Assembly: GCF_000369065.1 (NCBI RefSeq)
Contig: NZ_KB849806.1
Location: forward strand, 121,624-185,623
Direction of reading: 5' to 3'
Length of the DNA: 64,000 bases
Origin: Acinetobacter haemolyticus CIP 64.3 = MTCC 9819
GTDB lineage: Bacteria; Pseudomonadota; Gammaproteobacteria; Pseudomonadales; Moraxellaceae
This document shows positions 17,602-30,235 of this stretch, piece after piece (within the stretch, counting starts at the first letter, position 1; each line of letters opens with the position of its first letter). The position numbers and the translations under genes are program-made. The notes below the pieces were generated by a model. That model had not been told where the DNA came from. It saw only the letters and a program-made list of their open reading frames with translations, and searched no databases.

Positions 17602-17636
17602 TTAGGTTGTTGATTTATATCCAAGCAACAGCCTAA
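17602..17636. terminator. Bidirectional hairpin between convergent genes
   Basis: TTAGGTTGTTG and CAACAGCCTAA form an 11-bp stem with one mismatch, between the PhaC-like gene (plus) and the EAL gene (minus). T-tracts are poor, so strength is uncertain. Confidence 0.5.
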
Positions 17637-18845
17637 TCTCATTGATACTTAAGCAAAATGTTGTTGCCGATGCAATACCAAACCTTCAACATTGACAGGG
17701 ATTCCTAACAGGTAACCTTGTAATTGATGACAACCTAATTTAGTTAAAATATCTGCTTGCTGTTGAGTCTCTACACCTTCTGCTGTCACGGTTAAACCCA
17801 ACTTTGTGGCAAGGTGGATGATACTTTCTAAAATTGCTTCTTCTTTTGAGTTTGGCTGCAAATCAATAATAAACCCACGATCAATTTTAAGTTCATCTAC
17901 AGGCAAATCTTTTAAATATAAAAAACTCGAATACCCCGTTCCAAAATCATCAATCGCAATACGAATACCGAGTTGTCGTAAGCGTTCCAAAGTGCGAACA
18001 CTGGCATCAATGTGATGCATGGCTGTTGATTCTGTAATTTCGAGAATTAGATTATGTGGTTTGATCTGATATTGTGCGATCAGTTGTTCCAGTACACTAA
18101 ATAATTTTTTATTTTCAAATTGTAGTGCGGATAAATTTACAGCGATCGGATAAAACGGACTGTTACTCTGTTCCCATTTTTGAATTTGCTGACACGCTTG
18201 CTCTAATGCCCAATAGCCCATTGGAATGATCAAACCTGTTTTTTCAGCGCCGTCAATAAACATCTGTGGCGTTAATAATCCCAAGCTTGGATGTTTCCAT
18301 CGGATCAATGCCTCAACACCACAGACTTCGTAATTCGCTGTAAATTTGGGCTGATAAAACAGAACAAACTGCTGCTCATCTACTGCTTTGTATAAGTCAT
18401 TGATCAATTTTGATTGACTACGCACGTCCTGTTGATCAGACATTGCATGAAACATTGTATAGGTATTACGTCCCTGATCTTTAGAGGTCAGCATGGCAAT
18501 ATCTGCATTAATCAGAAGATCTTGTATATTACGGCCATGCTCAGGATAGATCGCGATCCCCAAACTGGCTGAAATATTAATATCCTTTCCTGCAATCAAA
18601 TAAGTTTCTTGAATATGATGCAATATCTCATCTGCAAATCTCATTGCCTCAGCACTTTCGGTATTTTCTGAGATAAGAACAAACTCATCTCCTCCGATAC
18701 GGAAAAGCCGCTGATTTGCATTTAACTTCGATTTCAAACGATGTGCCATTTGAATCAAGAGCTGATCACCAATGTGGTGTCCAAATGCATCGTTCACTGA
18801 TTTAAAGCGGTCTAAATCAATATAGAAAAATGCGACTTTTTGATT

Positions 18846-18848
18846 GTG
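18846..18848. repeat. Target-site duplication, left copy
   Basis: GTG on the plus strand (CAC in the reading direction of the broken gene), directly outside the left IS end and matching 19936-19938. Confidence 0.85.
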
Positions 18849-19935
18849 GGCGAATTCAAACATGAGGTGCGACAGTTTGAAAAGTCTTATGATAATCAAC
18901 AAGCTGAGCAAATTTCTCTAATGGTGTAAGCCAATCTAACGCTTTTCTAGGACGAGTATTCAGTGACATGGCAACTTGATTTAAATAATGCTGATCTGCC
19001 TGATTTAAATCAATCCCTTTAGGTAAATATTGCCTAATTAAACCATTCATATTTTCGCATGTGCCTTTTTGCCAGGGTGAATGTGGGTCACAGAAATATA
19101 CATCTATGCCTAAATCTTCTTCAAGTATTTTATGTTCTGCCATCTCGCGTCCACGGTCATAGGTCAACGTTTTACGCAGTTCTGCAGGTAAATATTTCAG
19201 AGCTTCAGTTAAAGCCTTGCGCACTGATTCTGCCTTTGCATCAGGTAATGTTGCCAAGATACAGAGCCGTGTATTTCGTTCAATAAGTGTTGCTATCGAA
19301 CTTTTATTGTCTTTACCTTTAATTAAATCAGCTTCCCAATGACCCGGTATTTTTCTTTCTTGAACTTCGGCTGGGCGCTCATGAATAGTTTTAATATCCT
19401 GTAATATAGAATCTTTTTTAGGTTCACCGTTAGCTTTTCGCTTTTTATTTTCATGACGCAGACAGGATAATAAGTCTTTTTTCAACTCACCCTTTGGTAA
19501 TGCTCGTATCGTTGAATAAATCGTTGTATGGCTTACATTCATTGTTTGATCCAAATCAGGAAATGTCTTTAAACGCTTTGCTATTTGCTGAGGAGACCAT
19601 AAACAACGGATCGCTTCAACAATAAATTTCCAGAGGATTGAATCGATTTTGAGTTTTCTGTGACCACGTCTACGTCTAGCGAAGGTGTTATCAGAAGCAT
19701 ATTGAGCTTGATAAACGTCATTGATGCTATTTCTTTTAAGCTCACGATAGATCGTACTAGGATGTCTTTTAATGAGTTCAGCAAATTTTCTGGCTGAAAA
19801 GCCTTCTTTTCTTGACTCAAGCATTAATGCAGTACGATCTTCAAAGTTAAGATGATGGTATGACAATTTTATATACTCCATAAACCCTTTAAATTAATTA
19901 GGTGGTTTATGTCGCACTTCAAGTTTTACTCTGCC
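18849..19935 (-). mobile_element. IS30-family insertion sequence, ISAba125 or near-identical
   Basis: The element is 1087 bp, the length I remember for ISAba125. Its ends are 26-bp imperfect inverted repeats: both begin GGC, share AAAC in the middle and end GTGCGACA. A 3-bp duplication (GTG/CAC) flanks it. It carries one transposase gene whose stop codon lies inside the left inverted repeat. The end facing the downstream half of the broken gene carries TTGAAT, which I recall as the -35 box supplied to neighbouring genes by this IS in other settings. The name is from memory and should be confirmed against ISfinder. Confidence 0.88.
18856..19881 (-). CDS. IS30-family transposase
   Basis: 341 residues, full length for the family. 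The N-terminal helix-turn-helix region reads LMLESRKEGFSARKFAELI followed by RHPSTIYRELKRN. The DDE catalytic residues are visible in HWEADLIKG (Asp), TYDRGREMAEH (Asp) and KGTCENMNGLIR (Glu). No frameshift or internal stop is present, so it should be active. It is read in the same direction as the gene it interrupts. Confidence 0.95.
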   Translation of the reverse strand: MEYIKLSYHHLNFEDRTALMLESRKEGFSARKFAELIKRHPSTIYRELKRNSINDVYQAQYASDNTFARRRRGHRKLKIDSILWKFIVEAIRCLWSPQQIAKRLKTFPDLDQTMNVSHTTIYSTIRALPKGELKKDLLSCLRHENKKRKANGEPKKDSILQDIKTIHERPAEVQERKIPGHWEADLIKGKDNKSSIATLIERNTRLCILATLPDAKAESVRKALTEALKYLPAELRKTLTYDRGREMAEHKILEEDLGIDVYFCDPHSPWQKGTCENMNGLIRQYLPKGIDLNQADQHYLNQVAMSLNTRPRKALDWLTPLEKFAQLVDYHKTFQTVAPHV

Positions 19936-19938
19936 GTG
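19936..19938. repeat. Target-site duplication, right copy
   Basis: GTG directly outside the right IS end, identical to 18846-18848. Confidence 0.85.
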
Positions 19939-20802
19939 TAAATGATGAAGAGGGAAAATGACTTCGGCGTAGTCAGTTAAAAATAAACGGTTAGGCAGTT
20001 TAGTTAATGAGTCATGCAGTGACTGTGTCGCAAGCTCTTTATTAATCAGCATGAGCTGCTGATTACGTTGCTCCAAACGAGCTTCCAATACCGCCACAGC
20101 AAAGCCTGCAACAAAAACCAAACTAGCAATAAAAATAATCGTAAATAATAAAATACTTTGTTCAGTTTGTGCAGGTTTAGCGATGTCAAATAGGCTTTCA
20201 TTAAAATATGTCGCCGCCATACCTGTGTAATGCATACCGACGATACTGAGCGCCATGAGTAGAGCAACAACTGCTTTTAGAGCAACACGGTGATGAACTG
20301 CCACCTTGTATTTAAAAACAAAGAAAAAGCTTAAACCAGAGCCACTGATTGCAATCAAAATCGAGCAAATCACCAACAACGGATCATAATACATTTGATG
20401 GTAATCAACCGTCAGTGCCATCATACCGGTATAGTGCATACCTGATATGCCTAAGCCCATAAAGACCGCACCTAAAATTAGACGAGCAGTCGGCAAAGTA
20501 GGTCTCGTGGTTAGCCATACCGCAAAAATTGATGCAACAGCACCTATCAGATATGACAATACTGTCAATCCGATATCAAAATGATATCCCTCTGGCAAAT
20601 GACTTGCCAGCATCCCCACAAAATGCATTGACCATATCGCTAATCCAAGGATTAGACCACTCGCAATTAAAATGCTCTTTTCAAACTTTTTATAAGCAGC
20701 TTTAAAAACGAGTTCTTCCATCGAAACTGCAGCGTAACATGTTACCACTGCAACCAGAATGGAAACGATGACCAATGTGCTATCGTAATCAACGTGTACC
20801 AT

Positions 20803-21230
20803 AAAGGACTTCCATGATTATTCAGTACTTTTTTTTATTTACGGAGCAATATGCCCAAAAAACCAGAACGATCCTTCACACTCAAGAAAGCGACGAAATA
20901 CAATTCATAAACTTTTCTTAACAATAACATCATCTAGCATAAGGTCAAGTCTTTTTCACTTTATAAATCAATAGAATATAAACATAGAATTATTTCACCC
21001 CAATGAAATCAACTGTTTCATTCATTCTATTTTTATCTATAAATTCCGTCTTAGCTAGATTTTTATAATCGTTCTATCTCGCTATCAATATACATTTAAA
21101 CTGCACAACTCCCCCATATTATGCAAAATTTTATTTATTCTGATCTTTTAACAACAGAAGTATGTTCAAAACATAATCAATATTAAGCCTATTTTTCTGT
21201 TTAGATTGTTATAACTCTGTTATCCAAACA
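20803..21230. other. Intergenic region upstream of the MHYT gene
   Basis: About 430 bp of AT-rich DNA between the MHYT gene start and the first terminator of the ilvC tail region. I see no gene, tRNA or repeat in it. Confidence 0.5.
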
Positions 21231-21262
21231 AAAAAACCTTGTTATTTCAACAAGGTTTTTTT
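21231..21262 (-). terminator. Outer terminator beyond the ilvC tail copy
   Basis: AAAAAACCTTGTT and AACAAGGTTTTTT form a strong stem with a 5-nt loop and A/T tracts on both sides. It lies about 20 bp beyond the diverged ilvC tail copy, where an ilvC terminator would be expected. Confidence 0.85.
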
Positions 21263-21281
21263 AACTAATTCAGAGACTAAG

Positions 21282-21329
21282 AATTAGTTTTTTCTCTTTA
21301 TCAACAATCTTGTTTGCTTGAATCCAAGG
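21282..21329 (-). pseudogene. Second, diverged copy of the ilvC 3' end
   Basis: This 48-bp stretch encodes [13 protein letters not shown] on the minus strand, the same residues as the end of ilvC (21441-21487). The four base differences before the final Lys/Asn codons are synonymous, and one extra A in the poly-A run shifts the frame so that the stop is lost. It looks like the tail of a different ilvC allele left by recombination. Confidence 0.85.
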
Positions 21330-21334
21330 TACGA

Positions 21335-21365
21335 AAAAAGATGAAAGCACTGCTTTCATCTTTTT
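21335..21365. terminator. Hairpin with A and T tracts inside the ilvC tail region
   Basis: GATGAAAG and CTTTCATC form an 8-bp stem with a 5-nt loop, extended by AAAAA and TTTTT. It sits between the diverged tail copy and the current ilvC terminator. Confidence 0.75.
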
Positions 21366-21385
21366 GAGGCACGTAACAATAAACA

Positions 21386-21412
21386 TAAAAAACCCACTCA
21401 AATAGAGTGGGT
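21386..21412 (-). terminator. Rho-independent terminator of the ilv operon
   Basis: ACCCACTC and GAGTGGGT form an 8-bp stem with a 5-nt loop, followed on the minus strand by TTTTTTATG. It lies about 30 bp after the ilvC stop codon. Confidence 0.9.
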
Positions 21413-21442
21413 CTTCGCATTCAAATCAATTGATTCGAGAAA

Positions 21443-22471
<1,029 letters not shown>

Positions 22472-22564
22472 CTAAAATTTTTGTCATTTCCCTTGTTATA
22501 CAAGGACAGATTTGGTCGCTCCCAATTTTGGCATTGCTTCAACCAAAATTGGGAGAAATATATA

Positions 22565-23056
22565 CTAAATTGTTAGAACTTTTTCGCCACGCGCGATGCC
22601 TGAAACACCTGAACGTACAACTTCTAAGATGGTATTTTCAGCCAATGCGTCAATAAAACCATCAATCTTGTCCGTTGTACCCGCGATTTGAATTGTGTAA
22701 GTGGTCGGCGTTACATCCACGATTTGAGCACGAAAGATATCGGCAGTACGCTTAATTTCAGCACGTGCTGCACCTAAAGCTTTCACTTTGATTAACATCA
22801 ATTCACGCTCGATGTGCGCACCTTCTGACAAATCAACCACTTTTACAACTTCAACTAATTTGTTGAGTTGTTTAGTGATTTGCTCAATTTTATGATCATC
22901 ACCATAAGTGGTTAACGTCAGACGAGATAAAGTTTCATCTTCAGTAGGTGCCACGTTCAACGTTTCAATGTTATAGCCACGTTGACTAAACAAACCTACA
23001 AGACGAGAAAGCGCACCAGCCTCGTTTTCAACGAGTACAGAAATAATATGTCTCAT
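22565..23056 (-). CDS. ilvN: Acetolactate synthase regulatory (small) subunit
   Basis: 163 residues. The N-terminal ACT domain (HIISVLVENEAGALSRLVGL then FSQRGYNIETLNV) binds the feedback inhibitor valine, and the C-terminal domain (IVDVTPTTYTIQIAGTTDKI) contacts the large subunit. The start ATG overlaps the ilvI stop codon by one base (TAATG), so the two subunits are translationally coupled. The symbol ilvH is also used for this subunit. Confidence 0.95.
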   Translation of the reverse strand: MRHIISVLVENEAGALSRLVGLFSQRGYNIETLNVAPTEDETLSRLTLTTYGDDHKIEQITKQLNKLVEVVKVVDLSEGAHIERELMLIKVKALGAARAEIKRTADIFRAQIVDVTPTTYTIQIAGTTDKIDGFIDALAENTILEVVRSGVSGIARGEKVLTI

Positions 23057-24780
23057 TATGTACGCTCCCCTTTACCTAACCACATATCCTTCATCGATTG
23101 ACCCGCAACTAACATTGGGTAAACATGCTCTGTACGATCAACCATGACATTAATGAATACACATTTGTCATTGATCGCCATCGCTTCAGCAAGCTTAGAT
23201 TCCAACTCATCTGCATGGTTAATCTGGATACCCACATGACCATAAGCTTCCATGAGCTTGGCAAAGTCAGGTAATGAATCCACATAAGAACTTGAATGAC
23301 GTCCTTCATAGTTCATATCTTGCCACTGCTTAACCATACCCAAAGCTTGGTTGTTTAAGCATAGAATTTTCACATTTAAGCCATATTGCTTACATGTTGA
23401 TAATTCTTGGATACACATCTGAATTGATGCTTCACCAGTGATACAAACCACTTGTTGGTCAGGGAATGCAAGCTTTGCCGCCATGGCATAAGGTAAACCC
23501 ACACCCATCGTTCCAAGACCACCAGAGTTGATCCATTGTCGTGGACGCTTATATTTATAGTAGTTGGCACCAAACATTTGGTGTTGACCTACGTCAGAAG
23601 TGATGATTGCTTCACCATTGGTCACACGATCTAATGCCTCAACCACTTGCTGAGGTTTCATTACACCATTTTGACCTTCTTCATAACGCAAACCATGAAC
23701 TTTACGCCACTCATTAATTTGAGACCACCATGCCGCAATCGCTTCAGGGTTTGGCTTAGATACGTTCATTTGTTTCAATTGCACCAGCATTTCTTGAAGA
23801 ACTGGCTCTACAGCACCCACGATTGGGATGTGTGCCATAATCGTCTTCGAAATCGTTGCAGGATCAACATCGATATGAATGACTTTTGCATTGGTACAGA
23901 ATTTTGCAGGATTATTGGTTACACGGTCATCAAAACGCGCACCGATCGCTAAAATCACATCCGCATTGTGCATCGCCATGTTGGCTTCATATGTACCATG
24001 CATCCCTAACATACCCACGAACTGTGGATCATTACCCGGGAATGCACCTAATCCCATCAAGGTATTGGTTACAGGGTAACCCAATAGATGCGCAAGCTCA
24101 GTCAATAGACCTGAAGCATTGCCTTGAACAACACCACCACCCGTATAAATGATTGGGCGCTTCGCTGAAATCAATTCATCGATTGCTTTACGAATTTGAC
24201 CTGAATGACCGCGTGAAGGTGGCTGGTAAGAGCGCATTTTCACTTTTTCTGGGTATTCATAAGCAAATTTTTCTGCTGGATTAGTCGCATCTTTTGGAAT
24301 ATCAACTACAACTGGACCTGGGCGGCCAGAAGACGCGATATAAAATGCTTTCTTAATAATTGCAGGAATTTCGCTAGCGTGACGTACTTGGAAACTGTGT
24401 TTTACGATTGGGCGAGAAATACCCACCATATCAGTTTCTTGGAATGCATCCTCACCAATTAAATGACTCGCAACCTGACCAGACAAAATCACCATTGGGA
24501 TTGAGTCCATATAAGCAGTTGCAATTGGTGTGACTGTATTGGTTGCACCTGGACCAGAAGTCACTAGTACAACACCCGTCTTGCCTGTTACGCGCGAGTA
24601 AGCATCAGCCATGTGACCTGCTGCTTGTTCATGACGTACGAGGTAATGATTGATTTTGTCTTGTTGAAATAGCGCGTCATAGATATGTAAAACTGCGCCG
24701 CCTGGATAACCAAAAACATGCTCTACGCCTTCGTCCGCAAGGGCGCGAACGAGCATTTCACCACCAGATAAAAGTTCCAA
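23056..24780 (-). CDS. ilvI: Acetolactate synthase catalytic (large) subunit
   Basis: 574-residue thiamine-diphosphate enzyme that condenses pyruvate with pyruvate or 2-oxobutyrate, the first shared step of branched-chain amino acid synthesis. Seen: the N-terminal [16 protein letters not shown] with the catalytic Glu in [16 protein letters not shown], the central FAD region, and a cofactor motif reading [15 protein letters not shown]. That motif has GEA where many family members have GDG, so the metal ligand is Glu rather than Asp. The start is TTG 24780 with AGGGTGA 6 nt upstream. It heads the ilvI-ilvN-ilvC operon. ilvB is an equally fair name. Confidence 0.95.
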   Translation of the reverse strand: MELLSGGEMLVRALADEGVEHVFGYPGGAVLHIYDALFQQDKINHYLVRHEQAAGHMADAYSRVTGKTGVVLVTSGPGATNTVTPIATAYMDSIPMVILSGQVASHLIGEDAFQETDMVGISRPIVKHSFQVRHASEIPAIIKKAFYIASSGRPGPVVVDIPKDATNPAEKFAYEYPEKVKMRSYQPPSRGHSGQIRKAIDELISAKRPIIYTGGGVVQGNASGLLTELAHLLGYPVTNTLMGLGAFPGNDPQFVGMLGMHGTYEANMAMHNADVILAIGARFDDRVTNNPAKFCTNAKVIHIDVDPATISKTIMAHIPIVGAVEPVLQEMLVQLKQMNVSKPNPEAIAAWWSQINEWRKVHGLRYEEGQNGVMKPQQVVEALDRVTNGEAIITSDVGQHQMFGANYYKYKRPRQWINSGGLGTMGVGLPYAMAAKLAFPDQQVVCITGEASIQMCIQELSTCKQYGLNVKILCLNNQALGMVKQWQDMNYEGRHSSSYVDSLPDFAKLMEAYGHVGIQINHADELESKLAEAMAINDKCVFINVMVDRTEHVYPMLVAGQSMKDMWLGKGERT

Positions 24781-25287
24781 CGTGATTCACCCTAGTGTTT
24801 GCACAATTTATGGAAGACATAAACTGTGTTTCATTCATTAATTTATGCACTTTTTATAAGTGTGCATATTCTACTCGTTTTTGCTGCAATAGGAAAAATT
24901 TTCTGACTCATCAGCCGTATAAGCTGTTATTACATCTCGAATCAAAACATGTTGGGATAAACATATTTCAAAAAATCATCCTCTCGGCTAGAAAGAATGT
25001 CCATTGCAAGCCATGTTATTTATTCGAAGGGTGATCAAATAAACACATATAAAACTAAAGCAAGCATTTTTGTTGCTTTCCTGCACAAAGTCAAGATTAA
25101 AGGAACAGATTTTATATAATATTTTTTGGCTGCTGTTTTTTTAAACAGTGCAGTTATAAAAATAACAGCATATTCAAATGAGTTTTATTTCAATTATTGT
25201 ACTTTTGGTATTTATAAATTCCAGTTAAAGTATTTATTTTGAATATTAAACAACTGATCAGATCAAATGATCTTGGGGAAAATGACA
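24781..25287. other. Divergent promoter region of ilvI and the DUF4124 gene
   Basis: About 500 bp between divergent genes, so it should hold promoters for both. A short dyad (ATGCAC near 24845 and GTGCAT near 24862) lies in the ilv leader but has no T-tract. I found no leader peptide rich in Ile, Leu or Val. Confidence 0.45.
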
Positions 25288-25638
25288 ATGCAATCATCTC
25301 GTTTAAAAACAATCATATCCATAACCTTAACCAGTTTATTCATGCTCTGTTCTGGCCAAATATATGCTCAACAATATTATAAATGGATCGATGCGAATGG
25401 TTCGACCCATTACACCACTACTCCACCACCTAAAGGAGCAAAACGCTTAGATAAAATTTCAACCTATGGTTCAAATAACAGTCAAAGCAGTGCCAATGCA
25501 TCTTCACAAAATCAGCAAAAATCACCTCAACACACCACCACATCAACAACAAATCATCCTCAACAAGAAAGTACGCCTAGAGATGAAACATACCAACCTA
25601 AAAATATACAAATAGCAGAAGCGCTGGCAGATCGATAA
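25288..25638 (+). CDS. DUF4124 domain protein, exported
   Basis: 116 residues from ATG 25288, chosen because GGGG lies 9 nt upstream; the Met at 25282 is closer to that site. A signal peptide (SLFMLCSGQIYAQ) is followed by the DUF4124 signature YYKWIDANGSTHYTTTPPP. The remaining half is a disordered Gln/Ser/Thr/His-rich tail. DUF4124 proteins are periplasmic and of unknown function. Confidence 0.8.
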   Translation: MQSSRLKTIISITLTSLFMLCSGQIYAQQYYKWIDANGSTHYTTTPPPKGAKRLDKISTYGSNNSQSSANASSQNQQKSPQHTTTSTTNHPQQESTPRDETYQPKNIQIAEALADR

Positions 25639-25751
25639 CTCAAAAGTTTACGGAGAGTGTCCAAGACATTCTCCTCACTTATATCCAATAAAAACACTGC
25701 TAAAAACTGACATTTCACCTGATTTTGCGCTATGCTGTGCAGCAATCTTAA

Positions 25752-28406
<2,655 letters not shown>

Positions 28407-28420
28407 TTTCTTAGTTATGT

Positions 28421-28453
28421 TCCCTCTCCTCTCAGGAGAGGATTAGGGAGAGG
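28421..28453. repeat. Intergenic palindromic CTCTCCT element
   Basis: CCTCTCCT and AGGAGAGG form a perfect stem, followed by a third related segment (AGGGAGAGG) and, at about 28470, a looser copy (CTTCTCCT). Such CCCTCTCC-type palindromes resemble REP-like elements scattered between genes; genome copy number cannot be seen here. Confidence 0.5.
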
Positions 28454-28514
28454 TTATTTTCCTCATCCAACCTTCTCCTAAAGAGAGTAGGAACTTTATC
28501 GAAACAAAACCGCA

Positions 28515-28545
28515 TCAAAGCCCGCTGTTATTCAACGGGCTTTGA
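28515..28545 (+). terminator. Hairpin after leuS
   Basis: TCAAAGCCCG and CGGGCTTTGA form a 10-bp stem with an 11-nt loop. The T-tract is weak, so some readthrough into lptE is possible. Confidence 0.65.
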
Positions 28546-28613
28546 TTCTAAAATATGGTCAATTTATCAAGATTACATCTTCCGTATTTGATGGAAGATC
28601 ATAAGGACAAAGC

Positions 28614-29123
28614 ATGCATATAGCTCAACGTTTCGCTGCGATTGTTTTAACTTTAGGTCTAAGTGCAGGCTTAGTCGGCTGTGGCTTCCATTTAAAAGGC
28701 AACAATCCAGCGGCAACACCACTGGTTTACAACAAGTTGACTTTAGTCTTGCCCGACTACACCGATGAGCTTGAAAATCGTTTAAGTATTTATTTAACGG
28801 CAACAGGTATCCAGCTCAGCAACTCAAATGATGCTTATGTGCTCCGTGTACTGGATTATACCCCTCGCCGCCAACTTCTTAACGGTAAATTAACTGAAGT
28901 GCTTCTTCGTTTAACGGTAACTTTTCAGATTGAAGATCGTGAGGGTAACAAAATTACTGAACCTCGTACTTTAACGGCTTCACGTACCTACCAATACGAT
29001 GTAGCAACGGTAAACACCGATAATCAGCAAGAAGCATATCTTAATCGTATTGTGATTGATGATGTCGCACAGCAAGTGACACGTCAAATTGCAGCGAACC
29101 GCCTTCCTAAAGCTCAATCTTAA
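28614..29123 (+). CDS. lptE: LPS-assembly lipoprotein LptE
   Basis: 169 residues with a lipoprotein signal peptide ending LVGC, then GFHLKGNNPAATP, which is typical of LptE. LptE plugs the LptD barrel in the outer membrane and helps deliver LPS or LOS to the surface. The location between leuS and holA is the conserved place for lptE. AAGGA lies 6-8 nt upstream of ATG 28614. Confidence 0.93.
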   Translation: MHIAQRFAAIVLTLGLSAGLVGCGFHLKGNNPAATPLVYNKLTLVLPDYTDELENRLSIYLTATGIQLSNSNDAYVLRVLDYTPRRQLLNGKLTEVLLRLTVTFQIEDREGNKITEPRTLTASRTYQYDVATVNTDNQQEAYLNRIVIDDVAQQVTRQIAANRLPKAQS

Positions 29124-29132
29124 TTCTGATTT

Positions 29133-30128
29133 ATGAAACTCGATTATGTTCAGGCTTTAAAACGTGTTGCAGAAGCTCGTGGTGCATGGATTATGCATGG
29201 GCAAGAGCCTTTGCTTGAACAGAATCTACTGGATGCGTTTCGCAAAAGCTGGCAAGAGCAAGAAGTTGAACGTCAACGTTACGACATCAGCAGCGCCAAT
29301 GACTGGAAAAATGTTTTTAATGCGCTAAATAGTTTATCTTTATTTTCGCAGCAACTTGCCATCGAAGTTCATGGCAATGTTAAACCTGATGCCAACGGCA
29401 TCAAACAGCTCAAAAGTTATATCCAACATAATGAACATAACTTGTTGTTGATTGTTTTACCAAAGCAGGACAGTAGCAGTTTAAAATCTGCTTTTTTCCA
29501 AGTGGTCGAAGCAAATGGCGTCGTTGTTCCACTCACTGCAAATTATCCTCAAGACCGTCAACGCATTCTAACCATTGAAGCAGAAAAGCTTGGCATTCAA
29601 CTCAACAATGATGCATGGCAATGGTTGATGCAGCACCACGAGCATAATTTGCTGGCCGCAAAAAATAGTTTGATGCGTGTTGCAGATACTTTTCCTGACA
29701 TTCAGCAGATTCAAATCGAACAGCTTTATGCGTGTTTACAAGATCAATCGCGCTACACCACTTATGATTTAAGTGATGCTCTATTGCTAGGTAATCTAGC
29801 TCAGTCGGTCAAAATCTATCAATATCTGATCGCCGCAGGTGAACCCGACAGCCTTATTCTCTGGACGCTAAGTAAAGAAATGCGTTTGCTAATGCAGTTA
29901 TTTGAACAACCACATAATGCTATCCAACTGGGAATTTGGAAAACCAAAGTCTCACAGTATCAACAAGCATTGCGTCGATTAAATCCAAGACAGTTTTTAA
30001 CGTGGTCTGATTTATTATTGCGCATTGATGCTGCAATTAAAGGAATGTCTCAAGAGAACTCAGAGCATTTAATGCTGCAAGCCATCAGTGAACTCTGTGG
30101 ACGCACATTATTTACCCCATCGATCTAA
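29133..30128 (+). CDS. holA: DNA polymerase III subunit delta
   Basis: 331 residues, the length of HolA, the clamp-loader subunit that opens the beta sliding clamp. Seen are WIMHGQEPLLEQNLLDAFRK near the N terminus, LNSLSLFSQQLAIEV and the C-terminal LWTLSKEMRLLMQLFEQ. The order lptE-holA with 9 bp between them is the conserved pairing. Confidence 0.93.
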   Translation: MKLDYVQALKRVAEARGAWIMHGQEPLLEQNLLDAFRKSWQEQEVERQRYDISSANDWKNVFNALNSLSLFSQQLAIEVHGNVKPDANGIKQLKSYIQHNEHNLLLIVLPKQDSSSLKSAFFQVVEANGVVVPLTANYPQDRQRILTIEAEKLGIQLNNDAWQWLMQHHEHNLLAAKNSLMRVADTFPDIQQIQIEQLYACLQDQSRYTTYDLSDALLLGNLAQSVKIYQYLIAAGEPDSLILWTLSKEMRLLMQLFEQPHNAIQLGIWKTKVSQYQQALRRLNPRQFLTWSDLLLRIDAAIKGMSQENSEHLMLQAISELCGRTLFTPSI

Positions 30129-30140
30129 ACAAAAAATTAA

Positions 30141-30159
30141 ATAGAGAATAATTCTCATT
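30141..30159. promoter_or_regulatory. Candidate Fur box upstream of macA
   Basis: ATAGAGAATAATTCTCATT contains a 13-bp perfect dyad (GAGAATAATTCTC) and resembles a Fur-binding 19-mer. It lies about 80 bp upstream of macA and about 40 bp before a possible TATACT -10 box at 30200-30205. Confidence 0.45.
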
Positions 30160-30235
30160 TTAGGTTAAAAATATTCACGCTTTATCCTTATTTCACTTTT
30201 ATACTAAATAAAATTTTTAACTTTGCACTCGTCCC

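Larger units (their letters stand above)
17649..20802 (-). pseudogene. MHYT-GGDEF-EAL cyclic-di-GMP protein, interrupted by an IS30 element
   Basis: Removing the IS (18849-19935) and one copy of the CAC duplication joins the two halves in frame to a 687-residue protein. The N-terminal part (20802-19936) has an MHYT sensor with seven predicted helices and the repeated motifs MHFVGM, MHYTGM and MHYTGM. The join gives LHHLHNQKVAFFYIDLD inside the GGDEF domain. The rest (18848-17649) has RIGGDEFVLI, then an EAL domain with EALIRW, NLSALQF, EITES and DDFGTGYS, so both catalytic motifs look intact. The family makes and breaks cyclic-di-GMP in response to a membrane signal, probably oxygen, CO or NO. 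As it stands the protein is split. The upstream part ends 16 codons into the IS; the downstream part could only be made if translated from inside the IS. Confidence 0.9.

Noticed and set aside
24781..24900. Classical leader-peptide attenuator for ilvI-ilvN-ilvC
   Set aside because: No short frame rich in Ile, Leu or Val and no terminator with T-tract was seen in the leader.
24795..25034. A 79-codon plus-strand frame inside the ilv promoter region
   Set aside because: It overlaps the likely ilv promoter and leader, has irregular composition (many Cys and Phe) and no ribosome-binding site.
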